Of a DNA stretch of 64,000 nucleotides, positions 45,931 through 54,628 are shown piece after piece. The notes beneath the pieces are model-generated. The model did no database searches. It saw nothing but the letters and a program-made list of their open reading frames with translations, and was not told the origin of the DNA. Within the stretch, counting starts at the first letter, position 1. Each line of letters begins with the position of its first letter. Where the stretch lies: the NCBI RefSeq assembly GCF_016595465.1, contig NZ_JAENIK010000004.1, forward strand, positions 248,001 through 312,000, written 5' to 3'. A program made the translations under genes and the position numbers. Source of the stretch: Luteolibacter yonseiensis. GTDB lineage: Bacteria > Verrucomicrobiota > Verrucomicrobiia > Verrucomicrobiales > Akkermansiaceae.

Positions 45931-48855
45931 ATGCAGCGAAAGACCCAAAAAACCCCCGCGCTTCTCGCGTTGTCCCTCTCGCTTTTTGCCGTAGCCGCGG
46001 AAACCCGGGTACATGGCCAGGAAACGCCCCCCGCCGCACCAACGGCTCCGGCGGCCCCTGCGACCTTGAACCGGCTCTTCACTGAGGCGGAAAACGCCTT
46101 CGGAGCGAAGGATTACACCGGTGCGGTCGCGAAGATCCAGGAACTCCTGACCGCATTGGGCACCAGCAAGGAGGCCCCGCTCGAGCTGCTCTATTTCAAC
46201 ATCGGTCTCGGAAACCTGCTGGCCGAAAATCCGCAGGAAGCGGAGGCGGGGTTCAGGGAATGCCTCAAGCGTTTCCCGAAAGGCGAATACGCCAGCCGCT
46301 GCTACCTCGGTATCGGCCGCGCCTGCATCCTGCAAGGGGGCGATGATAAAAAGGCGGAAGCCCTCGAAGCTCTCAAACTCGCGGCACAGGATCCCAAATA
46401 TCGCTCCGAAGCCGGTTTCTACCTTGGAAAAGTTTACACCGATCTCGGCAAACACGACGAGGCGATGGTGGTTTTCAAGAGCCTGATGGGTTCGGACATC
46501 CGCTCCCCGCAACAGACCACCGCCGCCGTGGAGGTCATCGGACTCCTGGCGGATACCGGAAAAATCGACGACCTCATCGCCTACCTCGACCGCCTGAGCA
46601 ACCAGGCCGGTGTGCGCGACGCCATCGCCTGGTACGCGAACCAGGTGATCGTCCGGGGCGACGAGCTGGTCACCTCGGGGTCCTACGAAGCCGCTCTCGC
46701 CATTTATCAATCCGTCCCGCCGCGCAGCCAGATTCTGGAAATCCAGAAGACCGCCTTGGAAGCCCAGCACAAGGAGGTGAAGCTCCTGGAAACCCGGGCG
46801 AACGCGGACAAAACCAAGCCGCTGAACCAGCGCTCCACCGCCTCGGAATTCCTGAACAATCTCAAACCCGCCGTGGAACTCGCGGAGACCGCGCTGGCCG
46901 CCGTCGAGGCGAAGGCGGATCTGGACGCCGCATTGCTGATGCGGCGCGGTCGCTGCTTCTACTACCTGAACCGCAACGAGGAAGCGCTGGTATGCTTCCG
47001 CGCCCTGCGCACCAAGTATGCCTCCGCCGCGGACGCCCAGCCCGCCGCTTATGCGGAAATCGTCCTTCTCAACAAGCTCAAGAACATCGCGGAGATCAAA
47101 AGCCTCTGCGACCGTTACCTGCTGAAATACCCCGAGGCGGAAAACGCGGAACAGGTCGCCACCCTTGCCGGCGAGGTCCTCGTCCAGAGTGGAAACTGGG
47201 ATGAGGTGGAAAGCTTCTACCGCAACCTGCTCGCGAAATTCCCAAACTCGGAGCACCGCGACCGCTACACGTTCTTCCAGGCGGTCGCCCTGTTCCAAAA
47301 GGCGGACTTCAACTCGTCCACGCCGATTCTCACCAAATTCCCCGAGGATTTCCCGAACAGCCCGCTCGTGGAAAACTCGCTCTACTACCTGGCGATGTCG
47401 AGCTTCCTCTCGAACGACTCGATCAAGACGACGGCGGCCGCCAAGGACTATCTCTCGAAATTCCCGGACGGTCGCTACGCGGGGGACATGCGTTACCGCC
47501 TCGCGTTCATCGACTTCAACAACAAAGAAGAGGACCTGAATGAGAAGATCATCAAGGACCTGACGACCTTCGTGGAGTCCCACCCGGACGATGCTTCCGT
47601 CGGCTCCATGCTCTGCCTCGTAGGTGACACCTACAAGAAGATGTCCGAAAAGTCCGACAAGACGGACGAGGTCGCGAAATACGAAAAACTCGCTCTCGAG
47701 GCCTACAAAAAGGCTGTTTGGACGGAAAGCCCGGACGATGTCGTTCAATACGCGCTGGATACCGCCACCTCGCTGCTCCAAGGCAAGAAGGACTGGAGTG
47801 CCATCGCCGAACTGCATGGTGAGTTCCTCCAAAAGAGACCGGACAGCCCGCTCTCGCTGCTTTCCGCCATCCAGGTCGCGAAGATGAAGGCACGCGAAGG
47901 CAAGTCCCCGGAAGCGGCGGACATGCTCGCGAACGCGCTCAAGTCCCGCATCGGAGACCCTTCCAGCGAGAGGGTCGAGTTTCTCATCGACGAGCTCGTC
48001 AAGACCCTCGTTCCCAAGAAAAAGCCGGCCGATGTGGACATCGACGCGGTGGACGCCCAACTGCAGGAAGTCCTGAAAAAGGCCATCGGCGAAAACGAAA
48101 ACGCCACCACGAACGCCCGCCTCTACTACGCGCGGGCCCAGCTCGCCCGCCTGCTCCGCCGTCCGGACAAGTCGGAGCTCTACCTGAAAGGCATCGCAAC
48201 CATCAATGCCAAGGATCCTGCGATCCTCAGCCCCGCTCTGCTCAGCATTTCCGGCGACATCCTCCTCAAGCTGGGTGACCTCGACGCTGCGGAAGGCATG
48301 TTCAAGCGCCTCTCGGACCGCTACAAGGAAGGCATGTTCGCCGATGCCGGACCTGTCGGACTCGGCTACATCGCCCTCGCCCGCAAGCAGCCCGAGGAAG
48401 CGCTGAAAATTTTCGAAACCGCTCTGAAGGACAACCCCGGCATGTCGCGCTTCAAGGAGACGACACTCGGCCAGGTCCAGGCCCTGATCGAGGTCGGAAG
48501 GATCGACGAAGCGCAGAAAATCGCCCTCCAGATCGCCGGGGACAAGATGTTCCGGGGTGAATCCGCGGGGAAAGCCTATCTTTTCATCGGCCAGGTTTAC
48601 CGCCTGCAGGCCGCGAAAGCCTCCGGCAAGGAGAAGGAAGGACTGCTGAAGCAGGCGCACGGCATCTACGGCCGGGTCTACACCGCCTACAAGAGCAGCC
48701 CGGAAGTCTGTGCCGAGGGCGCATGGCAGGCATACGAGACGCTCAAGGAACTGGGTGACACCGCCCTGGCGGACGAGACCCTCAAGCAACTGGCGAACGA
48801 TCCGAAGCTCAAGAACACCAAGCGCGCGCAAGAAGCCCTCAAGCTAGCCAAGTGA
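45931..48855 (+). CDS. Large secreted TPR protein, first gene of the Exb cluster
   Basis: 974 residues from the ATG at 45931. The signal peptide (PALLALSLSLFAVAAETRVHG) is followed by an Ala/Pro linker. The remainder is helical repeats: LFTEAENAFGAKDYTGAVAKIQELLTAL, SEAGFYLGKVYTDLGKHDEAMVVFKSLM, AGEVLVQSGNWDEVESFYRNLLAKFPNSEHRDR, NSLYYLAMSSFLSNDSIKTTAAAKDYLSKFPDG, LGYIALARKQPEEALKIFETALKDNPG. I count at least a dozen tetratricopeptide-like hairpins of the YbgF/BamD type. It is likely periplasmic and a scaffold for the ExbB/ExbD complex. Its stop overlaps or abuts the next gene, so it is part of the same operon. Confidence 0.85.
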   Translation: MQRKTQKTPALLALSLSLFAVAAETRVHGQETPPAAPTAPAAPATLNRLFTEAENAFGAKDYTGAVAKIQELLTALGTSKEAPLELLYFNIGLGNLLAENPQEAEAGFRECLKRFPKGEYASRCYLGIGRACILQGGDDKKAEALEALKLAAQDPKYRSEAGFYLGKVYTDLGKHDEAMVVFKSLMGSDIRSPQQTTAAVEVIGLLADTGKIDDLIAYLDRLSNQAGVRDAIAWYANQVIVRGDELVTSGSYEAALAIYQSVPPRSQILEIQKTALEAQHKEVKLLETRANADKTKPLNQRSTASEFLNNLKPAVELAETALAAVEAKADLDAALLMRRGRCFYYLNRNEEALVCFRALRTKYASAADAQPAAYAEIVLLNKLKNIAEIKSLCDRYLLKYPEAENAEQVATLAGEVLVQSGNWDEVESFYRNLLAKFPNSEHRDRYTFFQAVALFQKADFNSSTPILTKFPEDFPNSPLVENSLYYLAMSSFLSNDSIKTTAAAKDYLSKFPDGRYAGDMRYRLAFIDFNNKEEDLNEKIIKDLTTFVESHPDDASVGSMLCLVGDTYKKMSEKSDKTDEVAKYEKLALEAYKKAVWTESPDDVVQYALDTATSLLQGKKDWSAIAELHGEFLQKRPDSPLSLLSAIQVAKMKAREGKSPEAADMLANALKSRIGDPSSERVEFLIDELVKTLVPKKKPADVDIDAVDAQLQEVLKKAIGENENATTNARLYYARAQLARLLRRPDKSELYLKGIATINAKDPAILSPALLSISGDILLKLGDLDAAEGMFKRLSDRYKEGMFADAGPVGLGYIALARKQPEEALKIFETALKDNPGMSRFKETTLGQVQALIEVGRIDEAQKIALQIAGDKMFRGESAGKAYLFIGQVYRLQAAKASGKEKEGLLKQAHGIYGRVYTAYKSSPEVCAEGAWQAYETLKELGDTALADETLKQLANDPKLKNTKRAQEALKLAK

Positions 48856-48866
48856 AAATCCAACCC

Positions 48867-49706
48867 ATGTCACTTTCATCGTCCACCCTACGCTCGGCTT
48901 TCCTGGCCTGCGTCGCCGCCCTGCCCCTCGCGAACGCACAGGAGCCCATCCGCATCGTTTTCCAGAACGGCCGTGCGGTGCCTCTCTCCGCCGTCTCGCT
49001 CCAGGGCGACAAGCTGAACGTCACCACCGCGGCCGAGGGATTCAATGCGGGCCAGAGTTTCCCGCTTTCCACGGCCGACCACATCTTCGGTGACAAACCA
49101 TCGGAGATCAACGGGGCCATCGCCCTGCTTCTGACGGACAAGCCCGCCGACGCGGTGAAATTGCTGGAACCCGTGCTCGCCTCGCAGCAGATCACCGCCG
49201 CCATTCCGGGAAATTACTGGCTGGAGGCCGCGCGCGCCGCGCTCGTCGCCTACGCGGTGAGCGGCAACACCACCAAGTGCACCGACATCGGCAAGGCGAT
49301 CTCCGATGCCACACCCGCCCAGGGCAACGACCCCTTCGTCGCGCTCGGCAAGGCGCTGCTCCTTCCCATCAGCACCCCGCTGGCCGACAGGGAAACCGCC
49401 CTGAGGGACCTGACGACGGACAACCTGCCGGCGGACGTCTGCGCCTACGCCTCGTTTTTCCGCGCGAAACTGCTCAAGGGTGCCAAGAACGACAAGGACG
49501 CGCTCGAAGGCTACCTCTCGGTGACCGGCCTTTTCCCCTCCGGCGGCATGGTCCTCAACGGTGCCGCATCATTCAACGCCGCGGACATCCTCGCCGCACA
49601 AGGCCGGCGTGACGAAGCCGTCGCGCTGCTCAATTCCTCCGTCAGCCACTCCGCCGGCACGCTCGTGGCGGCCGAAGCCAACAAGCGTCTTGAAAGCCTG
49701 AAATAA
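48867..49706 (+). CDS. Secreted helical protein of the Exb/TPR cluster
   Basis: About 279 residues from the ATG at 48867; a GTG at 48852 overlapping the previous stop (GTGA) is an equally possible start. A signal peptide ends LPLANA-QEP. The first 50 mature residues form strands (IRIVFQNGRAVPLSAVSLQGDKLNVTTA); the rest is helical with TPR-like hairpins (KPADAVKLLEPVLASQQI, GYLSVTGLFPSGGMVLNGAASFNAADILAAQGRRDEAVALL). No known family. It is probably a periplasmic partner of the large TPR protein. Confidence 0.8.
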   Translation: MSLSSSTLRSAFLACVAALPLANAQEPIRIVFQNGRAVPLSAVSLQGDKLNVTTAAEGFNAGQSFPLSTADHIFGDKPSEINGAIALLLTDKPADAVKLLEPVLASQQITAAIPGNYWLEAARAALVAYAVSGNTTKCTDIGKAISDATPAQGNDPFVALGKALLLPISTPLADRETALRDLTTDNLPADVCAYASFFRAKLLKGAKNDKDALEGYLSVTGLFPSGGMVLNGAASFNAADILAAQGRRDEAVALLNSSVSHSAGTLVAAEANKRLESLK

Positions 49707-49746
49707 ACCATCACCCTTCCCTCACTAAACCTCTTATCAAAAAGCC

Positions 49747-50523
49747 ATGAAAAAAACCATCCAACAGGCTGTCTATGCGGCACTCGTCCTCCTCCCAATG
49801 ACCGTCTTCGCAGCGGAACCCGCTGCCGGCGTGAAGAAGCAAAGCCTGCTCCATGTCTATTCCGAAGGCGGATGGGTCATGCACATCCTGTTGGTCTGTT
49901 CGATCGCCATGGTCTGGCTCATCATCGACGTCTGGCTCCGCACGAACAACCCGAAGATGACTCCCACGGAGGACGTCGCCACCGCCCAGGAACTTTTCCG
50001 CGCGGGTGACTATCTCGGTGCCTACCAGGCCATGAAGGCCAGCTTCAGCCCCTTCGCGGAAGTGGTGCGCGCCGGACTCGGCTCCGTCGGCCACGGCAAG
50101 GAAGCCACCGAGGACGCCCTCTACGCCACCGTGGAAAAAGTGAACTCCACCCTGCAAACCCGCATCAACTACCTCTCCGTCATCGGTGTCTGCGCTCCCA
50201 TGATCGGTCTGCTCGGCACCGTGTTCGGGATGAAGGGAGCCTTCGGCAGCCTCGGCTCCGGCGGTCTCTCCAGCGGGGTCGGCGAACTCGCCGGCCACAT
50301 CGGTGAGGTGCTTGTCGCCACCGCCACCGGACTGCTCGTCGCCATCCCCGCGTTCATGGCCTTCTACTTCCTGCGGAACAAGCTCCAAGGCGCCATCCAC
50401 CACCTCCATGAGGAGTCGGACCGCCTCTTCCGCAACGCTCCGTACGATTACCTCAAGGACGCCGACGTGGGCCAGGAAGAGACCTATGCGGCTCTCCCAA
50501 ACTGGGTCCAAGCCGAAGGCTGA
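49747..50523 (+). CDS. MotA/TolQ/ExbB proton-channel subunit (set 1)
   Basis: 258 residues. Unlike E. coli ExbB it begins with a signal-like hydrophobic segment (YAALVLLPMTVFA-AEP). Three membrane helices follow: WVMHILLVCSIAMVWLIIDVWL, the central GVCAPMIGLLGTVFGMKGAF, and EVLVATATGLLVAIPAFMAFYFL. The pore-lining GLLGTVxG and ATATGLLVAIPA motifs are conserved. This subunit forms the pentameric stator of ExbBD/TolQR complexes that turns proton flow into mechanical work. It is followed by two ExbD genes. Confidence 0.93.
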   Translation: MKKTIQQAVYAALVLLPMTVFAAEPAAGVKKQSLLHVYSEGGWVMHILLVCSIAMVWLIIDVWLRTNNPKMTPTEDVATAQELFRAGDYLGAYQAMKASFSPFAEVVRAGLGSVGHGKEATEDALYATVEKVNSTLQTRINYLSVIGVCAPMIGLLGTVFGMKGAFGSLGSGGLSSGVGELAGHIGEVLVATATGLLVAIPAFMAFYFLRNKLQGAIHHLHEESDRLFRNAPYDYLKDADVGQEETYAALPNWVQAEG

Positions 50524-50571
50524 GCCCCGTGCCGGCTTCTTTCCTAACAAACCCGTTTAACAAACAATCCT

Positions 50572-51006
50572 ATGGCCAGTGCTGGTAGTGGAGATGGGGA
50601 ACCGGAGTTCCAGATCGCTCCGATGATCGACGTGCTGCTCGTGCTGCTCGTGTTCTTCGTCATGATCACTTCCGCGGAAGTGCTCAAGGTGGACAAGAAC
50701 CTCACGCTTCCCGTCTCGCCGAATGCGAACAAGCGCGAACCGGAAATGGCGAAACACGAGATGGCGGTGAACGTCCGTCTCGATGCCTCGACCAACAAGG
50801 GCATCGTCGTGGTGGACGACGTGGAATACGTGAGCAACTGGCAGGACGTGGTGCCGAGCCTCAAGGCCAGCTTCGAGCGTGACCCGAAACTGCGCGTTGT
50901 CGTCCGGGCGGATGCCGCCGTGCCCGCAGGAGAAATCCAGCGTGTCATGAACCTCATCGGCACCGCGGGCATCGCGGACATCGCCTTCGCCGCCTCAAAC
51001 AAATAA
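50572..51006 (+). CDS. ExbD/TolR-family subunit (set 1, first)
   Basis: 144 residues: a short cytoplasmic N-terminus, one membrane helix (QIAPMIDVLLVLLVFFVMITSA) with the proton-carrying D20 (equivalent to E. coli ExbD D25), and a periplasmic domain with the ExbD/TolR fold (VNVRLDASTNKGIVVVDDVEYV ... PKLRVVVRADAAVPAGEIQRVMNLIGTAGIADIAFAAS). It likely pairs with the ExbB encoded 48 bp upstream. Confidence 0.93.
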   Translation: MASAGSGDGEPEFQIAPMIDVLLVLLVFFVMITSAEVLKVDKNLTLPVSPNANKREPEMAKHEMAVNVRLDASTNKGIVVVDDVEYVSNWQDVVPSLKASFERDPKLRVVVRADAAVPAGEIQRVMNLIGTAGIADIAFAASNK

Positions 51007-51013
51007 CACGCCC

Positions 51014-51466
51014 ATGAGAAGAAAACGCCGCCGGAAAGCCTCCGCTGAAGTGAACCTGGGCTTCCAGATCGCGCCGATGATCGACGTGGTTTTCGTCATC
51101 CTCCTGTTCTTCATCGTCCAGGCGGGTGACATCCAGGTCGAGAACTCGCACGTCACCAAACTGCCGGGCACCGTGGAATCCGACACCGCCACCTCGACAC
51201 CGGATGAAATCGCCATCCGCATCGATGACGATGGCCAGGTGTATCTCAACGACGATCCGCTCGACGCGCCGGAAACGAAAAACCTCCCGGAGCTGGCGAG
51301 CAATCTCAACGCCCTCCGCCAATCCAGCGAGGATTCCAAGTCCGAGGTTCTCGTGACCATCTACGCCAGCGAGCTCGCCCATTACCAGCGGGTCGTGGAT
51401 GTGCTCGACGCCCTCAGCAGGGCGAAAATCAAGAATGTGAGCTTCCAAGCCGGAGACCCCGAATAA
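51014..51466 (+). CDS. ExbD/TolR-family subunit (set 1, second)
   Basis: 150 residues. The strongly basic N-terminus (MRRKRRRKASAEV) is cytoplasmic. A membrane helix follows (QIAPMIDVVFVILLFFIVQAG) with D24 as the proton carrier, then the periplasmic domain (EIAIRIDDDGQVYLNDDPLDA ... SEVLVTIYASELAHYQRVVDVLDALSRAKIKNVSFQAG). It starts 7 bp after the first ExbD. The two ExbDs differ throughout, so a heterodimer inside one ExbB pentamer is plausible; ExbD/TolR proteins normally act as dimers. Confidence 0.93.
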   Translation: MRRKRRRKASAEVNLGFQIAPMIDVVFVILLFFIVQAGDIQVENSHVTKLPGTVESDTATSTPDEIAIRIDDDGQVYLNDDPLDAPETKNLPELASNLNALRQSSEDSKSEVLVTIYASELAHYQRVVDVLDALSRAKIKNVSFQAGDPE

Positions 51467-51524
51467 GCTCCGGCCCCGTTTTTCTCCCCCGGAAAACAAA
51501 AACCCAAACCCAACCCAAAAACCC

Positions 51525-53123
51525 ATGGAACTCTACGATGAAGAAGGAAACCTGATTCACGCCGAGAGACCCAAGATAAGCCTCTGGCAGAAGCTGGGCG
51601 GCGGCTCGCTGATGATCGCCGCCCTGTTCCACGCGGTCCTGCTCGTCGTGGGCGCCTTGTGGGTCTTCAAGATCATCACTCCGGCGAAGGAGAAGGTGGA
51701 CTTCCTGCCCGCCGGCGGCGGGGGCGGAGAACGCGGTGCCGAGCACCAGGTGCAGAACAAGAAACGCGCCCAGATCACCCCCACCACGAACGTCAAGCGG
51801 GTCTTCGCCGAAGGTGCTCAATCCACTTTTTCCATCCCCGAGCAGGGCGACACCTTCGGTGAAATGTCCACTCTCAGCTCCCTCAGCGGCGGCGGCATGT
51901 CCGGCGGCCTCGGCGGGGAAGGCAGTGGCAAGGGCTTCGGAAGCGGGTCCGGCGTCGGCAATGGCATGGGAATGGGTGCCGGCATGGGCAAGCTTTTCGG
52001 ACTCATCCCGGAAACGATGCGCAAGCGCTGTTCCAAGGAAGACCGCCTCGCCCGTCTCAGGGAGAACGGCGGCACGCCCGCCTGCGAGGAGGCTGTCACG
52101 AAGGCCCTGAAATGGCTCAAAAGCCAGCAAGGCAGCGACGGCTCATGGGGAGATGGTGACAAGGCTGGGATCACGGGGCTGGCCCTGCTCGCCTATTTCG
52201 GCCATTGCGAAACCCCGGCCTCGGAAGAGTTCGGCGAATCGTGCATGAAGGGAATCGTCTATCTCGTGGGCCTCGGCATGGCCAACGATGGGAAGATGGC
52301 CGTCAACGACGGCAACGGCTGGGTTTACGAACACGCCATCGCCACCTACGCGCTGGGAGAAGCGGCCACGTTTTGCAAGGAGTTGAAGATCGATATCCCG
52401 AACCTGATGGAGGTCACCGAAAAGGCCGGACAGATGATCATCGACAACCAGCACAAGAACGGTGGCTGGGCCTACCACTACATGACGGAGGATCCGAAAG
52501 GAGGATCGAAGGCCCACACCGACGTCTCCGTCACCGGCTGGCAGATCCAGGCCCTCAAGGCGTGCAGCCACACCCCCATCCGCTACAAGGGGCTGAACTC
52601 ATGCATCGGCAAGGGCCTCGAATACCTCACCTCCTGCCAGGCCGACAGCGGCGGCTTCGGCTATGAAAACAAGGATCTGCACGGAGGAAAGTCCTATTAC
52701 ACCCTGACCGGGGTGGGCATGTTGTGCAACCAGATGTGGGGCAAGGGCAACCGCGAGGAGGTCCGCAGCGCGGCGAAATACGTGATGAACGAGTCGAAAT
52801 TCGACTACAACTCCGAGTTCTGCGATCTCTACGGACACTATTACGAGTCCCAGGCCATGCTCCAGCGCGGAGGGGCGGAGTGGAAATTCTACAATGAAAT
52901 GTTCCGCGACCAATTGCTCGACAACCAGAATGACGACGGTTCGTGGAAAGTGCCCGGCGGCGGCAAAAGGCCGGCGGAACTGCGGGCTGTGGCGGCGGAT
53001 TCCTTCGTCAACAACAGCAAGCAGGGCAGGATCTACCGCACCGCGCTCTGCACGCTCATGCTGGAGGTTTACTACCGCTTCCTGAACACCGGAGGCGGCA
53101 CGAAGGAAAAACCGAGCATCTGA
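51525..53123 (+). CDS. TonB-like anchored alpha/alpha-toroid (prenyltransferase/squalene-oxidase repeat) protein
   Basis: 532 residues. The N-terminus copies a TonB/TolA plan: about 27 cytoplasmic residues, one membrane helix (LMIAALFHAVLLVVGALWVFKII), and a Gly-rich flexible linker (about 60-155, SGGGMSGGLGGEGSGKGFGSG). The periplasmic part (about 180-520) is an alpha/alpha barrel with at least four QW-like motifs (QQGSDGSWG, QHKNGGWAYHY, QADSGGFGYE, QNDDGSWKVP), as in squalene cyclases and protein prenyltransferases. The DxDD protonation motif of cyclases is absent, so it is unlikely to be a terpene cyclase. In an ExbB/ExbD operon it sits where TonB would be expected, so it may be the energy transducer. 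Confidence 0.82.
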   Translation: MELYDEEGNLIHAERPKISLWQKLGGGSLMIAALFHAVLLVVGALWVFKIITPAKEKVDFLPAGGGGGERGAEHQVQNKKRAQITPTTNVKRVFAEGAQSTFSIPEQGDTFGEMSTLSSLSGGGMSGGLGGEGSGKGFGSGSGVGNGMGMGAGMGKLFGLIPETMRKRCSKEDRLARLRENGGTPACEEAVTKALKWLKSQQGSDGSWGDGDKAGITGLALLAYFGHCETPASEEFGESCMKGIVYLVGLGMANDGKMAVNDGNGWVYEHAIATYALGEAATFCKELKIDIPNLMEVTEKAGQMIIDNQHKNGGWAYHYMTEDPKGGSKAHTDVSVTGWQIQALKACSHTPIRYKGLNSCIGKGLEYLTSCQADSGGFGYENKDLHGGKSYYTLTGVGMLCNQMWGKGNREEVRSAAKYVMNESKFDYNSEFCDLYGHYYESQAMLQRGGAEWKFYNEMFRDQLLDNQNDDGSWKVPGGGKRPAELRAVAADSFVNNSKQGRIYRTALCTLMLEVYYRFLNTGGGTKEKPSI

Positions 53124-53320
53124 GGGATCGCCGGGATGCCATGCCATCCCCGGGGGGATGGGGGCAGCCGGGCCATCCTGTGGGAATGCGTAGGGTCCGG
53201 CACTTCCGGGCGGCCATCTTTCCGGACGCCGTGGAAAGAATCATACGGGGGGAGCGGTAATGTTCCCACTTGTTGCTCGGGCTTGCGTTCGGGCGGCAGA
53301 TCCATAGACTACCCCCATTC
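53124..53320. other. Gap inside the Exb cluster with a hairpin
   Basis: 197 bp, the largest gap in the cluster. The stem CCGGGATG (53131-53138) and CATCCCCGG (53145-53153) follows the toroid gene stop, but no T-run follows it. The region may contain a second promoter for ExbB set 2. Confidence 0.4.
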
Positions 53321-54145
53321 ATGAAGTGCTGTTACCTTTCAGTCGCGGGATTTTTCCTCTCCGCGCTCGCCGCTTCCGCTCAGACTCCGGTTCCGGCGGC
53401 CAAGGAAATGAATTTCCTCGAGATTCTCCTGAAGGGCGGCGTCATGATGTATCCGCTCGGCATCATGTCCATCATCACGGTGCTGCTCATCCTGGTGTTC
53501 CTGCTGACCATCCGCCGCAACGCGATCGTCAGCGACCGCTTCATGAACATGACCGAGGCGATGATCCGGAAGCGGGATTTCCTCGGCCTCATCACCCTCA
53601 GCCACCGCCGGAACGAGTGCATGGCACGCATCACCCAGAAGACGCTGGAATTCATGAACGCGAATCCAGGCGCCTCTTTCGAGGACGTGCGGGACGTGGC
53701 CCAGGTGGAAGGCTCGCACCAAGCCAGCATGCTCACGTCCCGGATCTCCTACCTCGCCGACCTCGGCGGCATCGCACCGATGGTCGGCCTGCTCGGAACG
53801 GTCATCGGAATGATCAAGGCGTTCCTGGAGATCTCCTCCGGCGGCGTCGAGCAGGGTGTCCGCCAGATGGGACTCGCTGAAGGCGTGTCCGAGGCGCTCA
53901 TCGCCACGGCGGGTGGTCTTGCCATCAGCATCCCGGCCCTCGCCTTTTACTCGATTTTCCGGGGGAAGGTGCAGAAGTACACCTCCGAACTGGAGGCCGC
54001 CGCCACCCACTTCATCGCCATTCTCCACACCCAGATGGACCGCCAGCCGCAGTACGCCGCGCCGGGCCGCGCCGGTCGTGAGGAACACAAGAAGTCCTCT
54101 CCGTCTCCGCACGCCGGCGAGCGCCCGGACATCCACGGCATCTAA
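53321..54145 (+). CDS. MotA/TolQ/ExbB proton-channel subunit (set 2)
   Basis: 274 residues from the ATG at 53321 (earlier codons are not conserved-looking). As in set 1, a signal-like segment (LSVAGFFLSALAASAQT) precedes the channel fold. The helices are MMYPLGIMSIITVLLILVFLLTI, the central GGIAPMVGLLGTVIGMIKAF, and ALIATAGGLAISIPALAFYSIF. The C-terminal tail is polar and probably cytoplasmic (GRAGREEHKKSSPSP). It is clearly diverged from the first ExbB, so an old duplication. ExbD set 2 starts 12 bp later. Confidence 0.93.
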   Translation: MKCCYLSVAGFFLSALAASAQTPVPAAKEMNFLEILLKGGVMMYPLGIMSIITVLLILVFLLTIRRNAIVSDRFMNMTEAMIRKRDFLGLITLSHRRNECMARITQKTLEFMNANPGASFEDVRDVAQVEGSHQASMLTSRISYLADLGGIAPMVGLLGTVIGMIKAFLEISSGGVEQGVRQMGLAEGVSEALIATAGGLAISIPALAFYSIFRGKVQKYTSELEAAATHFIAILHTQMDRQPQYAAPGRAGREEHKKSSPSPHAGERPDIHGI

Positions 54146-54156
54146 CTTTTCCGGAG

Positions 54157-54585
54157 ATGAAATTTTCCACACGCCAGCCACCGCCGGTGTCCATCCAGTT
54201 GGCCCCGATGATCGACATCCTGCTCCTGCTGCTGAGCTTTTTCATCATCAATTACCAGTTCAGCAAATCGGAGACCGAGCTGAACGTCTCCGTGCCGACC
54301 GCGCACGAGGGAGCCGAACCCGAGCGCGTCCGCGGGGAAATCATCATCAACGTGCTCGCCGACGGCGGCATCCGTGTCGAGGGCCTCACGGTGAACCGCC
54401 AGCAGTTGCTGGAAAAGCTCTCCGCCATCGCCAGGCAGTATAAAAACCAGCCCGTCCGCATCCGGGGAGACGCGGCGGTGGCCTACCAGCGAATCGTGGA
54501 AGTCATCGACACCTGCCAGAAAGCGGGAATCTGGAACATCTCCTTCGCCACCCAAGCCCCGGAGCCGCCCGCTCCGCCGAAGTGA
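54157..54585 (+). CDS. ExbD/TolR-family subunit (set 2)
   Basis: 142 residues: a short N-terminus (MKFSTRQPPP), the membrane helix QLAPMIDILLLLLSFFIINYQ with D20 as the proton carrier, and a periplasmic ExbD domain (EIIINVLADGGIRVEGLTVNRQQLLEKLSAI ... VRIRGDAAVAYQRIVEVIDTCQKAGIWNISFAT). It ends with a Pro-rich tail. It is the cognate of ExbB set 2. Confidence 0.93.
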   Translation: MKFSTRQPPPVSIQLAPMIDILLLLLSFFIINYQFSKSETELNVSVPTAHEGAEPERVRGEIIINVLADGGIRVEGLTVNRQQLLEKLSAIARQYKNQPVRIRGDAAVAYQRIVEVIDTCQKAGIWNISFATQAPEPPAPPK

Positions 54586-54628
54586 TTCACTTGGCAAATC
54601 CACCAAAACGGACCATCCTCCCCGCATC

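Noticed and set aside
45922..48831. 969-codon open frame on the - strand
   Set aside because: It is antisense to the TPR gene. The opposite strand has clear TPR repeats and a signal peptide, while this frame has no recognisable motif.
51525..53123. Squalene-hopene cyclase
   Set aside because: QW-like motifs are present, but there is no DxDD protonation motif, the length is wrong, and the protein has a TonB-like anchor in an exbBD operon.
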